A stretch of 64,000 nt of DNA. It comes from Prorocentrum cordatum (lineage: Eukaryota; Sar; Dinophyceae; Prorocentrales; Prorocentraceae). The notes below the pieces were generated by a model, which had not been told where the DNA came from, did not search any database, and was given only the letters and a program-made list of their open reading frames with translations. Shown here piece by piece: positions 12,333 through 24,300 of this stretch (within the stretch, counting starts at the first letter, position 1; every line of letters starts with the position of its first letter). Both the position numbers and the translations under genes were made by a program. The stretch is taken from positions 1 through 64,000 of the forward strand of contig CAUYUJ010019880.1 of NCBI GenBank assembly GCA_963575745.1, in the 5' to 3' direction.

Positions 12333-13182
12333 ACCTAGTAGAGCTCTTCGGCATCGATGAGCTAGAGGAATTCGGGCGCGGGGTGGGCTAGTTGGCCGAC
12401 CCGACCAAAAGTGACAATGTGATAATCTTGGGTCGGTTTTGCTTTGATTTGAAAGATATTTGACAATTGATTTTCAGAACCCGTGCTGCTAGTTAAATTC
12501 TCAGGTCCGTAGCTGCAATATTACCTTCAAAAACTTGCTGGACCCAACTGCGTTCCAAGTCATCTTCAGACGCGTTCATTTCTGTACTTAACTCGAGATT
12601 TCGAGAGCTACAGAGCTGATGCTTACAGAAACCGGTTCAGAATGATCAGGCGCGTTCGCCTGTTGCATCCGGAGGCCTGAACTCGGTCGGCTACTCGAGC
12701 TGGTCCGTGAAAATCATCTTCACCAGTGATGCTGGTTTTCTGTGCTCAACTGAAGATTCAGAGCTACAGAGCTGGTGCGCACATAAACTGATTCAGTATT
12801 ACCAGGCGCTTGCGTCTGTTGCATCGAGAGGCCTGAACTCGTTCTGCTAGTCGAGCTAGGTCCTCAACACTATTCGTAGTTCTCAAGTTCTCTTTAGAGG
12901 TGCTGCCTGTATTCTGCACTTAACTCTAGCTGTAGCACAGCTACAGAGGTGGTACGCACAGAAACCGATACATAATCATCGAGGGCGTTTGACTGAAGCA
13001 TCTAGAGCTCTGAGCAGATTCTTCTTCTCGAGCAAAGTCCGCAAAACTATTTGTATGAGATCGATTTGTTAGAGTTTGTTGGCTCTCGCTTTCGCTTGCT
13101 TCACGTGTTCAGCTGGGCAAGAAATGAGCTCTACGAGGTCTCCGGCTGTAACCAGGTTGACGGCTTACCGCCGGCGCCCAGT
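12333..13182 (+). repeat. Variant long module with diverged sub-repeats
   Basis: Linker and B start, then diverged sub-repeats (CTCGAGATTTCGAGAGC, GGAGGCCTGAACTCGG). Ends in an altered hairpin (CCGGCTGTAACC) at about 13,140-13,182. The same variant is present at 22.91-23.72 kb, so it is a real subfamily and not random decay. Confidence 0.65.
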
Positions 13183-15040
13183 TGCTGGAAGCTTAAGAGT
13201 AATTCCGGCGCGCTGGAGAGCTAGTTGGCAAGAAAAATCTCGACGGAAGTTTTGGTGACTTTTGGTCGGTTGAAAATTTTGTTCTCGAAATTTGACAATT
13301 CGTTAGAGCTCTAATATTTTTTCCCGTGATATTCGATCTTATTCCCGCTCGCCATCTTGATCTCAGCTCGATCGGGTGAATATTATTATCGAAAAGCACT
13401 GTGGCGGGATCGGCCGTTTTGAGTCATCTTGATACGCGCTGACGGTTTTCCTGAATATAACTCGAGCTTTAGGACAGCTACAGAGCTGGTAAGCACAGCT
13501 AATCGATGTAGAATGATTAGGCGCGTTCGCCTGTTGAATCCAGAGGTCTGAACTCAGTCTGTTAGCCGAGCTAGGTCCGCAAACCCATTCGTATTATTCG
13601 AGTCATCTTGACAGGAACTCTGGGTTTTCTGTACTTAACTCGAGCTGTAAGACAGCTACAGAGCTGATTTCTACAGAACCCGATTCAGAATCATCAGTTC
13701 CTTTTGTCTGTCGAATCCAGAGCTCTGAACTCGGTCTGCTGCCCGATCTAGAATCGCGAAACTATTCGTATTGGTCGAGTCATCTTGAGAAGTGCTCTCG
13801 GTTTTCTTCACTCAACTCGCGCTGAGGGGGGCTACAGTGCTGGCGGTCACAGGAACCGATTTGAAGACATCAGGCGCGTCCGCCTGTCGAATCCAGAGCG
13901 CGGAACTCGGTCTGCTGCCCGAATTAGGTCTGCGAAACTACTGTATTGTTCGAGTCATCCTGAGAGGTGCTGTCGGTTTTCTGCACTTAACTCGAGCTGT
14001 AGGGGGGCTGCAGGGCTGGTAATGACAGGAGTCGATTCGCAGACATCAGACGCGTCCGCCTGTCGCATTCAGAGGTCAAAAAATATTCACTATGAGTCGG
14101 AATGTTGGTAGGTGCTGTCGGTTTTCTCAACTTGAGTCGAGCTAGGAAGCTCTACGAGTCTCCCGGCGGTAACCAAGGTTGACGGTTTACCGCCGGCGCC
14201 CAGTTGCTGGAAGCTTAAGAGTAATTCCGGCGTGCTGGAGAGCTAGTTGGCAAGAAACATCTCGACGAACCTTTTGCTGACTTTTGGTCGGTCGAAAATT
14301 TTGTTCTCGAAATTCAACAATTCGTTAGAGCTCTAGTCTTTTTGCTGACTATATTCGATTTTATTTCCGCTCGCGATCTCAATCTCAGCTCGATCGGGTA
14401 AATATTTCTGCAAAAAAAAGCATCGCGGCGGGATCGGCTGTTTCGAGTCATCTTGATACGAGCTGTCGGTATTTTGTACTTCACTCGAGCTGTAGGGCAG
14501 CTACAGAGCTCCTTCTCACAGAAATCGATTGCGAATCATCAGGCGCATTCGTTTGTTCCATCTAGAGGTCTGAACTCGGTCTGCTGCCGGAGGTAGGTTA
14601 GCGAAACTATTCGTGTTGTTGGAGTCATCTCAAGAGGTGCTGCCGATTTTCTGCACTTAACTCGGGCTGTAAGGGGGCTGCAGGGCTGGTAATCACAGGA
14701 ATCGATTCAGAGACATCAGGCGCGTCCGCCTGTTCCATCCAGATGGCTGAACTTGGTCTGATACTCGAGCTAGATTCGCGAAACTATTTGTATTGTTCGA
14801 GTAATCTTCATTCATGCTGTTGATTCTCGCACTTAACTCGGCAGGAGAGCTACGAAGCTCGTGCGCACAGCAAACGATCCAGAAGCGTGAGGGGCGTTTG
14901 GCTGTTGCATCGAGAGGTCTGAAATCGTTTAGGCTGCAAAACTATTCGTTCTCTGCAATTTTTTTCGACATTATACATGCTCAGGCTCTACGAGTCCCGG
15001 CGTTAAGGAAGGTTGACGGTTTACCTCCGGCGCCCAGTTG
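13183..15040 (+). repeat. Two long (C) modules
   Basis: Copies 13,183-14,204 and 14,205-15,040. Both begin CAGTTGCTGGAAGCTTAAGA directly after a hairpin, so the first 20 bp or so, including the left TIR, has been replaced by the preceding hairpin at the shared AGTT. This is a clear example of the recurrent chimeric junction. Confidence 0.8.
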
Positions 15041-16270
15041 AGAACGAAAAATAACTCGTAGAGCTTCCCTTAGCAAGTTATTGCCGGAAGCTTGAGAGTA
15101 ATTCGGGGGCGCTGGAGAGCTAGTTGGCAAGAAAAATCTCGACGGACCTTTTGATGACTTTTGGTCGGTTGAAAATTTTGTTCTCGAAATTCCTCAATTC
15201 GTTTGAGCTCTAGTATGTTTTCCGTGATATTTGATCTTATTCCCGCTCGCCATCTCGATCTCAGCTCTATCGGGTACCTTTTACTGCCAAAAAGTACACT
15301 GGCGGGATCAGCCGTTTCGAGTCATCTTGATACGCGTTATCGGTATTTTGTACTTAACTCGAGCTGTAGGGCAGCTATAGAGCTGGTAAGCACACCTATT
15401 CCATTCAGAATCATCAGGCGCGTTCGTCTGTTGCATCCAGAGGTCTGAACTCGGTCTGCTAGTCGAGCTAGGTCCGTAAACCGATTCGTATTATTCAACT
15501 CATCTTGACAGACGCTCTCAGTTTTCTGTACTTATCTCGAGCTATATAACAGCTACAGAGCTGATAATTACAGAAATCGATTCAAAATGATCATTCGCGT
15601 TTGTCTGTTGAATGCAGAGCTCAACTCGGTCTGCTGTCCGATCTAGAAGAAACTGTTCGTATTGTTCGAGTCAGCTTGAGAGGTGCTGTCGAGTCTCTCT
15701 ACTCAACCCGGGCTGTGGGGGGGTGGGGGGGGGGGCACAGTGCTGGCAGTTACAGAAATCGATTTGAAGACATCAGGCGCGTTCGCCTGTGAAATCCAGA
15801 GCTCGGAACTCGGTCTGCTGCTCGAACTAGGTCCGCAAAACTTTTGGTATTGTTCGAGTCATCCTGAGAGGTGCTGTCGGTTTCCTGCACTCAACTCGGG
15901 ATGTAGAGGGCTGCAGGGCTGGTAATCACAGGAATCGATTCGGAGATATCAGACGCGTCCGCCTGTTGCGTTCGGAGGTATCAAATCGGTCTGATACTCG
16001 AGCTTGATTTGCCAAATTATTCGTATTGTTCGATTCATCTTGAGAGGTGCTGTCGATTTACGCATGTTACTCGGGCTGTACGAGGGCTACGGAGCTCGTA
16101 CAGAAGACAATCCAGAAGCATCGGGGGCGTTCGGCTGTTGCATCGAGAGGTCTGAGATGGGCTGAAAAATATTCGTTCTCAAAGATTCTTTTCGCATCAT
16201 ATATTTTCAGGAAGCTCTACGAGTCCCCCGGCGGTGAGAAAGGTTGACGGTTTACCGCCGGCGCCCAGTT
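15041..16270 (+). repeat. Complete long (C) module, reference copy
   Basis: Left TIR ACTCGTAGAGCTTCC at 15,054-15,068 and right TIR GGAAGCTCTACGAGT at 16,210-16,224 are perfect 15-bp reverse complements, giving an element of 1,171 bp. The hairpin follows to about 16,270. Inside are a leader, the ATCGGGTA segment and about six sub-repeats. A G-run of about 20 bases interrupts one of them near 15,716-15,735. No coding capacity was recognised. Confidence 0.85.
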
Positions 16271-17378
16271 TTTCAACCCAAGCGATTTCAGACCTCTCGA
16301 TGCAACAGCCGAACGCCCGCAATGCTTCTGCATTGTCTTCTGTATGGGCTCCGAAGCTCTCCTACAGCCCGAGTTACGTGCGTAAATCGACAGTCACCTT
16401 TCAAGATGACTCGAACAATACGAGTAGTTCGGCAAACCTAGCTCGAGTATCAGACCGAGTTCAGACCTCTGCATGCGACAGGCGGACGCGTCTCTGAATC
16501 GATTCCTGTGATTACCAGCCCTGCAGCCCCCCTACAGCCCGAGTTGAGTGCATGAAACCGACGACACCTCTCAGGATTACTCGAACAATACGAATAGTTT
16601 TGCGGACCTAGTTCGGGCAGCAGACAGAGTTCGGAGCTCTGGATTCGAACGACGGACGCGCCTCATGTCTCCGAATCGATTCCAGTGATTACCTGCCATG
16701 CAGCCCCCCTACAGCCAGAGTTAAGTGCAGAGAACCGACAGCATCTCTCAAGATGACTCGAACAATACGTATAGTTTCGCGATTCTAGATCGGGCAGCAG
16801 ACCGAGTTCAGAGCTCTCGATTCAATAGACAACGGCCACTCATGCTTCTGAATTGAATTCTGTACGTATCAGCTGTAGCTGTCATATAGCTCGAGGTTAG
16901 TACAGAAAACCGAGAGCGTCTGTCAAGATGACTCGAATAATGCGAATAGGTTTGCGGACCTAGCTCGGGTAGCAGACCGAGTTCAGACCTCTGGATGCAA
17001 CAGGCGAACGCGCCTGATGATTCTGAATCGATTAGCTGTGCTTATCAGCTCTGTAGCTCTTCTATAGCTCGAGTTATGTTCAGAAAACCGCCACCGCCTG
17101 TGAAGATGACTCGAAACGGCCGATCCCGCCTGGACGCTTTTTGGCAGTAAAAGGTACCCGATCGAGCTGAGATCAAGATGGCGAGCGGGAATAAGATCGA
17201 ATATCACGGGAAAAAATACTAGAGCTCTAACGAATTGAGGAATTTCGAGAACAAAATTTTCAACCGACCAAAAGTCAGCAAAAGGTCAGTCGAGATTTTT
17301 CTTGCCAACTAGCTCCCCAGCGCCCCGGAATTACTCTTAAGCTTCCAGCAAAAACTTGCTAAAGGAAGCTCTACGAGT
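16271..17378 (-). repeat. Inverted long (C) module
   Basis: The same C module on the minus strand, starting just after the plus-strand hairpin. It lacks its own right TIR and hairpin. Its left TIR is at 17,364-17,378. Together with its neighbours it makes two large imperfect palindromes, centred near 16.27 and 17.41 kb. Confidence 0.8.
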
Positions 17379-17434
17379 TATTTCCCGTCCCCAAAGGGTC
17401 TCTTCGCTCTCCGGGTTTTGGACGCTACCAAGTA
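17379..17434. repeat. Spacer between two head-to-head left TIRs
   Basis: A 56-bp spacer separates the left TIR of the inverted module from that of the next plus-strand module. It contains CCGGGTTTTGGACGCTACCA, the motif also found before element ends at 2.24, 10.85, 21.08 and 22.88 kb. Confidence 0.6.
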
Positions 17435-18479
17435 ACTCGTAGAGCTTCCCTAAGCTAGTTGCTGGAAGCTTCAGAGTAATTCCGGGGCGCTGGGGAGCTA
17501 GTTGGCAAGAAAAATCTCGACTGACCTTTCGCTGACTTTTGGTCGGTTGAAAATTATGTTCTCGAAATTCAACAATTCGTTTGAGCTCTAGTATTTTTTC
17601 CTGTGATATTCGATATTATTCCCGCTCGCCATCTTGATCTCAGCTCGATCGGGTGAATATTACTATCGAAAAGCACTGTGGCGGGATCGGCCGTTTTGAG
17701 TCATCTTGATACGCGCTGACGGTTTTCTGAACATAACTCAAGCTTTAGGACAGCTACAGAGCTGGTAAGAACAGCTAATCGATGTAGAATGATTAGGCGC
17801 GTTCGTATTTGAATCCAGAGGTCTGAACTCGGTCTGTTAGCCAAGCTAGGTCCGCAAACCTATTCGTATTATTCGAGTCATCTTGACAGGAACTCTCGGT
17901 TTTCTGTACTTAACTCGAGCTGTAGGACAGCTACAGAGCTGATATTTACAGAAACCGATTCAGAATCATCAGTTGCGTTTGTGTGTCGAATCCAGAGCTC
18001 TGAACTCGGTCTGCTGCCCGATCTAGAATCGCGGAACTATTCGTATTGGTCGAGTCATCTTGAGAAGTGCTCTCGGTTTTCTTCACTCAGCTCGCGCTGA
18101 GGGGGGCTACAGTGCTGGTGGTCAAGTGAATCGATTTGAAGACATCCGGCGCGTCCGCCTGTCGAATCCAGAGCTCGGAACTCGGTCTGCTGCCCGAATT
18201 AGGTCTGCGAAACTACTGTATTGTTCGAGTCATCCTGAGAGGTGCTGTCGGTTTTCTGCACTTAACTCGGGCTGTAGGGGGGCTGCAGGGCTGGTAATGA
18301 CAGGAGTCGATTCGCAGACACCAGACGCGTCCGCCTGTCGCATTCAGAGGTCAAACAATATTCACTATGAGTCGGAATGTTGGTAGGTGCTGTCGGTTTT
18401 CTGAACTTAAGTCGAGCTAGGAAGCTCTACGGGTCTCCCGGCGGTAACCAAGGTTGACGGTTTACCGCCGGCGCCCAGT
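17435..18479 (+). repeat. Complete long (C) module
   Basis: Left TIR at 17,435-17,449; right TIR with one change at 18,420-18,434; hairpin to about 18,479. Very close to the module at 13.18-14.20 kb: both share the unusual CACTATGAGTCGGAATGTTG stretch, which points to a recent segmental copy. Confidence 0.8.
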
Positions 18480-19690
18480 AGACGCTATCAAGTTCTCATG
18501 TACCTCGTAGAGCTCTTCGGCATCGATGAGCTAGAGAAATTTCAGCGCGGGGTGGAGCTAGTTGGTCGACCCGACCAGAAAGGACAAAGTGATAACTTAC
18601 CTCATAGAGCTCTTCGTTATCGATGAGCTAGAGGAATTCCGGCGCAGGGTGAAGCTAGTACCTCGTAGAGCTCTTCGTCATCGATGAGCTAGAGGAATTC
18701 CGGCGCGGATGGAGCTAGTTGGTCGACCCGACCAGAAAGGACAAACATATAATTTTTGCCTGATTTTGCGAAAATTCGAAAGATATTTGACTATTTATTT
18801 TGAGAGCGCGGATTTTTACGCGTAGCATTTCTATCCAAACTTTATCCTCAGAGCAGCTCAGCTCTCTGGAGAGAGTTTTACTATCTGAAAATGAGCGGGA
18901 ACCGACATCGGAGTGACATCGAAAAATGGAAAGTTGATGCTCTTCGAGAAAGGCCGCGATAAGCTCTGTGCTTCGATTCTCAGCACTTCCGGGTCTGTGA
19001 GGAGCTCTACAGGGTTCCCGGCGGTGACTAGGTTGACGGTTCATCGCCGGCGCCAGTTGGTCGACCCGACCAGAAAGGACAATGTGACAATTTTTGGGTG
19101 GTTTTGCGAATGTTTGAAAGATATTTGACCACTTATTGTGAGAAAGCAGATTTTTACGCCGAGCATTGGCATATAAACTTCGTTTCCTGAGCAGCTCAGC
19201 TCTCTAGAGCCAGTTTTAGTATTAGTTGACTTCCGGGAACCGACTTCATCTTGACTCCGAAAATCTAAATTTAAGGTTTCTTAGAAAAACTCCCAGAAGC
19301 TCTCCGCTTCGATCCTGAGCTTTCTTTGTGCAAGGAGCTCTGCGAGGTTACCGGCGGTGACCAGGTTGACGGTTCACCGCCGGCGCCAGTTTGATTTGTT
19401 TTGTGAATATTTGAAATATATTTCATCATTTATTTTGAGAAAGCAGATTTTTCGCACCTGTAGTGGTTTAGACGCGTCTGCCAGTAAAATTTTCAGGTCC
19501 GTAGCTGTAGTATTACTATCAAAACACTTGGAGGAACCGACGTTGGATAAAAACAGAAAAACATCATTTTTCGAGTTTCTTTTGCTCCAGACGCTCTCTT
19601 GATGCTTACCGAGGAGCGCCATGTGAGGAAAGAGCTCTACAAGGGCTCCGGCGGTAACCTGGTTGACGATTCACCGTGGGTTCCCAGTCG
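18480..19690 (+). repeat. Linker cluster and three short modules
   Basis: Three linkers (18,500-18,720), a variant short module ending near 19,058, another ending near 19,390 and a B-prime copy ending near 19,690 with a damaged hairpin. All lie on the plus strand. Confidence 0.7.
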
Positions 19691-19905
19691 GAATGAAGTT
19701 GGTTCCCTGAAATGTTTCGGTAGTGAAAGTGCGTCTGGAGAGCTCATATTAGGCCCTCATAACCTCTTAGAGGTGCGAGCAATCTGCTTTCTCAAAATAC
19801 ATGGTCAATTATCTCCCAAATATTCGAAAAACCATCCAAAAGTTACCACATCTTTCTGGTCGGGTCGATCAACTAGCCCCACCCCGCGCCAGAATTTCTC
19901 GGGCC
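19691..19905 (-). repeat. Inverted fragment of a short (B) module
   Basis: Read on the minus strand it matches the B body from the GAGCTAGT linker to CAACTTCATTCC. Hairpin and right TIR are missing, so it is a truncated inverted copy. Confidence 0.65.
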
Positions 19906-21081
19906 CATCCGGCGGGGTGGAGCTAGTTCGTGATACCGGTCAGAAAAGACGATGTGGCGACTTTGGGTCGGTTTTGCCAAGATTTGAAAGATCTTTGACA
20001 TTTATTTAAGAAAGCAGATTTTGCACATGTAGACGACAGTAGAGCTCAACGGCAAAACGCTAAGAGAAATTCGGGCGCAGGGTTGAGCCAGTTAGCCGAC
20101 CCGACCTACAATGTGGTAACTTTGGGTCGTTTATCTTTGTGCAAAATTTTGAAATTCATTGAGAAGTGAGATTCTTATTCCCTGTAGTAAGCTATGGCAC
20201 AGCTGTTGTAAATTTTTCATGGCTCTGGGGGCAGTATTACTATCAAAACACTAGAAGGAACCAACTTCTTATTGACTGCCAAAACAACGCGTTTTTCTCA
20301 GTCATGATAAGCTCCTGCAGTGAGCAGAAAGGAAGGGAGGGGAGTGGGTTATGCCGTATCAGTCGAATTATCAGGTTCGTAGGTGTCATGTTACTATCCA
20401 ATCGCTTGGAGAAATCAACTTTAGATAAAAACGAAACAATCGTGATTGCTCGAGTTTTTGGGATCTTGCTTCAAGTTTCTCTCATCTGTTCCGAGAAACG
20501 CTGTGCAAGAGAGAGCTCTATGCCCGGTGCCACTTACTTGACGGTTTACCGCCGGTTCCCAGTACTCGTAGAGCTCGGCAAAGAGCTAAGATAAATTCGG
20601 GCGCAGGCTGGAACTAGTTGGCGGACGACCTCAAGAGAGAATGTGGGAGTTTTCGGTCGGTTTTGCAATCTTTGCGCAAAATTTTGAAATTCATTTTGAG
20701 AAGCGAGATTGTCATTCCCTGTCGTAAGCTATGGCGGAGCTGCTCGTAAATTTTCCATGGCTCTAGAGGCTATCAAAACATCGAGGGGCCGACTTCAAGA
20801 AGCTCTCTGCTTCGATTCTGAGCTTTCTTACGGGTGCAAGCAGCTCTACGAGGTTCCCGGCGGTGACCGGGTTGAGGGTTCGGGTGTCATCGAATTAGCA
20901 GGCTCGTAGGTGCAAGATCACTATCCGATCGCTTGGAGAACCCGATTTAGATGAAAACCAAAAAATCGTGATTGCTCGAGTTTCGGCTCTTGCTTCAGAA
21001 GCTTCTCTCATCCGAGCAGCGCTGAAGAGAGCTCTACGCCCGGCGGTAACTTGGTTCACGGTTTACCGCTGGTTCCCAGTT
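19906..21081 (+). repeat. Degenerate short modules
   Basis: Three decayed B-prime-like copies with hairpins at about 20,524-20,564 (damaged), 20,857-20,883 (half) and 21,040-21,081. Linkers are reduced to CTCGTAGAGCTCGGCAAAG-like remnants. The most diverged plus-strand copies in the left half. Confidence 0.6.
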
Positions 21082-21345
21082 GGACGCTACCAAGTGGCAG
21101 TAAGAGCGCGCTGAACTGCACACTGGAATGGAGAAGAGCCCTCACCAATGCAGCCTGGCGGGCGCCAGATAGAGCACGTTGTGCCCACATATAAACATTA
21201 TCGGCGTAGATAAGATGATGAACGCGAGCTGTCTCAACAGGATGATCGGCATTCACCGTCGGATACCCATCTCGTCGTCCCAGGACCGAACAACATTCAA
21301 CCACATAGCAACGACAACGGCATTCAAATACATAGGTGATGCATT
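21082..21345 (-). pseudogene. LINE-type reverse transcriptase fragment
   Basis: The minus-strand frame contains VHHLIYADNVYMWAQ. This fits the catalytic motif C region of non-LTR reverse transcriptases (normally YADD or similar), preceded by residues that fit the segment before it. The second Asp is read as Asn. Only about 80 codons remain and both sides are repeat modules, so it is a relic of an inserted LINE. The family call rests on this motif and its context; a profile search would settle it. Confidence 0.5.
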
Positions 21346-21845
21346 ACCTCCCTCCTAACGTGCTTGTCCATCTTTACCTCCTCCGCGCCCATACCCTCAA
21401 ATTTGTTCTCGAAATTCAACCATTCGTTAGAGCTCTAGTATTACTGGCGCCGGCGGTGAACCGTCAACCTGGTCATCGCCGGGAACCTCGTAGAGCTCCT
21501 TGCAGGACGAAAGTGCTCAGAATCGAAGCAGACAGCTTCTCGCGGCTTGTCTCGGAAAACAACAACTTTCCATGTTTCGATATCACTCCAATGTCGGTTC
21601 CCGCTCATTTTTGGAAAGTACAACTCTCTCCAGAGAGCTGAGCTGCTTTGAGAATAAAGTTTAGATTCAAATGCTACGCGTAAAAATCTGCTTTCTCAGA
21701 ATAAATGGTTAAATATCTTTCAAATATTCGCAAAACCACCCAAAAGTTGTCAGTTTGTCTCTTCTGGTCGGGTCGACCAACTAGCTCCACCAAGCGCCGG
21801 AATTCCTCTTAGCTCATCGATAACGAAGAGCTCTACGAGGTATTT
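21346..21845 (-). repeat. C fragment and inverted short module
   Basis: A C-leader fragment (GTTCTCGAAATTCAACCATT, on the plus strand) is followed by an inverted short module: hairpin first (about 21,446-21,486), then TIR, body, linker and the other TIR ending near 21,842. Confidence 0.7.
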
Positions 21846-22690
21846 CCCGTGATATTCGATCTCATTCCCGCTCGCCGTCTTGATCTCAGCTCGATCGGGT
21901 ACCGTTTACTGGCAAAAAGCGCCCAGGCGGGACCGGCCGTTCGAGTCATCTCGACAGGCGTTGTCGGTTCAGGACAGCTATAGAGCTGGTACTTACAGAA
22001 ACGGATTGAGAATCATCAGGCGCATTCGTCTGTTGAATCAAGAGCTCTGAACTCGGTCTGTTGCCCGAGCTAGGTTCGCGAAACTATTCGTATTGTTCGA
22101 ATCATCTTGAGAGGTGCTGTCGGTTTTCTGTACTTGACTCGGTCTGTAGGCGGGCTACAGGGCTGGTAATCACAGACATCGATTGGCAGAGATGAGGCGC
22201 GTCCGCCTGTCGAATCGAGAGGTCGAAACTCGGTCTGCTGCCCGAGCTAGGTACGCGAAACTATTCGTATTGTTCGAGTTATCTTGGGAGATGCTGACGG
22301 TTTTCTGCACTTCAGAGTAGGGGGGCTACAGGGCTGCTAATCATAGTTATCGATTTGGAGACATCAGGCGCGTCCGTCTGTCACATTGAGAGGTCTGAAC
22401 TGGGTCTGGTACTCGAGCTAGATTCGCGAAACTATTCGTATTGTTCCAGTCATCTTAAGAGGTGCTGTCAATTTTCGCACGTAACTCAGGCTGCAGGGTA
22501 GCTACAGAGCTCGTACGCACAGAAAACGACCCATAAGCATGAGCGGCGTTCGGTTGTTGCGTCGAGAGGTTTGAAATCGCCTGGGCTGAACAACTATTTG
22601 TTCTCTGCAATTTTTTTCGACATTATATATGATCAGGAAGCTCTACGAGTCCCCCGGCGGTAAGAAAGGTTGACGGTTTACCGCCTGCGC
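21846..22690 (+). repeat. Long (C) module
   Basis: Starts at the CCCGTGATATTCGATCTCAT leader and is joined directly to the TIR of the inverted module before it. Has about four sub-repeats, right TIR near 22,634-22,648 and a damaged hairpin. Confidence 0.75.
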
Positions 22691-23716
22691 CGACCCGGCC
22701 AGAAAGGACAATTGGGCAACTTTGGGTCGGTGCTTGCAGGCACGCGTGGAAGCGTTCCTGGCAGCGCTTCAGAAGCGCTGCAGGGGAGCCCCCAGAGCCC
22801 CAGAAGAGCCTCACCAGAGCGTCCGAGGGCTCGCCAGGAAAGCTTTCCGTTTTGTGTTGCTTTCGCTCTCCGGTCTCTCCGGGTTTTGGACGCTAGAAAG
22901 TGGACGCTACCAAATGTCAACTTTGGGTTGGTTTAGCTTTGAGTTGAAAGATATTTGTCCATTGATGCTCAGAATCGGTATTTTTCTCACGTGTAGTGGG
23001 TTATGTCGCGTCTGCCAGTTAAACTCTCAGGTCCGTAGCTGCAATAATACTATGAAAAGACTTGCTGGAACCAATTATGTTCCGAGTCATCTTGACACGT
23101 GTGCACGGTTTTCTGTGCTTGACTCGAGATTTCGGAGCTAGAGAGCTGATACTTACATAAACTGATTCAGAATCATCAGGCGCGTTCGTATGTTGCATCC
23201 AGAGGCCTGAACTCGGTCTGGAGTCGAGCTAGGTCCGTCAAATTATCTGTGTTATTCGAGTCATCTTGACCAGTGATGTCGGTTTTCTGTACTCAACTCA
23301 AGATTCAGAGGAGCTACAGAGCTGGTGCGCATATAAACCGATTCAGTATCACCAGGCGCGTGCGTCTGTTGCATCGAGAGGCCTGAACTCGTTCTGTTAC
23401 TCGAGCTAGGTCGAGAACACTATTCGTATTTCTCAAGTTTTCTTCAAAGGCGCTGTCGGTATTCTGCACTTTTCATTCTAGCTGTAGCACAGAAACCGAT
23501 ACATAATCATCAAGAGCATTTCGCTGAAGCATCTGGAGCTCTGAACAGAGTCTGCATCTCGAGCTAAGTCCGCGAAGCTATCTGTATGCGACCGATTCTT
23601 TAGAGTTTCTTGGCTCTCGCTTAAGCTTGCTTCGCGTGTTCCGAGCTGAGCAAGAAGAGAGCTCTACGAGGTCCCCGGCGGTAACCAGGTTGACGGTTTA
23701 CCGCCGGCGCCCAGTT
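22691..23716 (+). repeat. E block and variant long module
   Basis: The E-block tail (22,735-22,850) ends in a TTTTGGACGCT motif. The second copy of the variant long module (22,911-23,716) follows, with hairpin at 23,674-23,716. Confidence 0.65.
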
Positions 23717-24300
23717 GGCCGACCCGGCCTTAATTAAGGTTGACCGACCCGGCCTTCCGAGACAAAGTGGTAACTTTGGGTCGGTTTTGCTAAGATTTGA
23801 GATCAGATTCGACCATTCATTTTGAGGAAACAGATTTTTCGCACCTGTAAGGGGGTATGACGCGTGCGCCTCTAAAATTTTCAGGTACCTAGGGACAGTA
23901 TTACTACCAAAACACTTGGAGCAACCGACGTTCGATAACCATTGAAAAACGTATTTTTTCGAGTTCCTCGGATCTCGCTCCAGAAGTTTCCTTCATATGT
24001 TCCGAGGAGCGCGGAAAGAGCTCTACGAGGGTCCCGGCGGTAACCTGGTTCACGGTTTACCGCCGGTTCCCAGTTTATTATGAGAAGCCAGATTTTCGCA
24101 CCTGTAAAAGATCAGGAGGGGCTCTTCTGAATATGAGCTCCGTAGGCGCTCTTCTATTATCGAAACATTTGGAGCAACAACTTGATGTCGACATGAAAAT
24201 GCAATATTAAAGATTCCACGAAAGCCTTCTGCAAAGTTCTCTGCTTCGATTCTGAGCACTCTTACGCGCCCAAGGAGCTCTACGAGGTCATTCGTTTGAG
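23717..24300 (+). repeat. B-prime module and hairpin-less B fragment
   Basis: The B-prime copy ends in a hairpin near 24,075. A B fragment then runs to GAGCTCTACGAGGTC without a hairpin, one of the few right ends lacking it. Confidence 0.65.
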
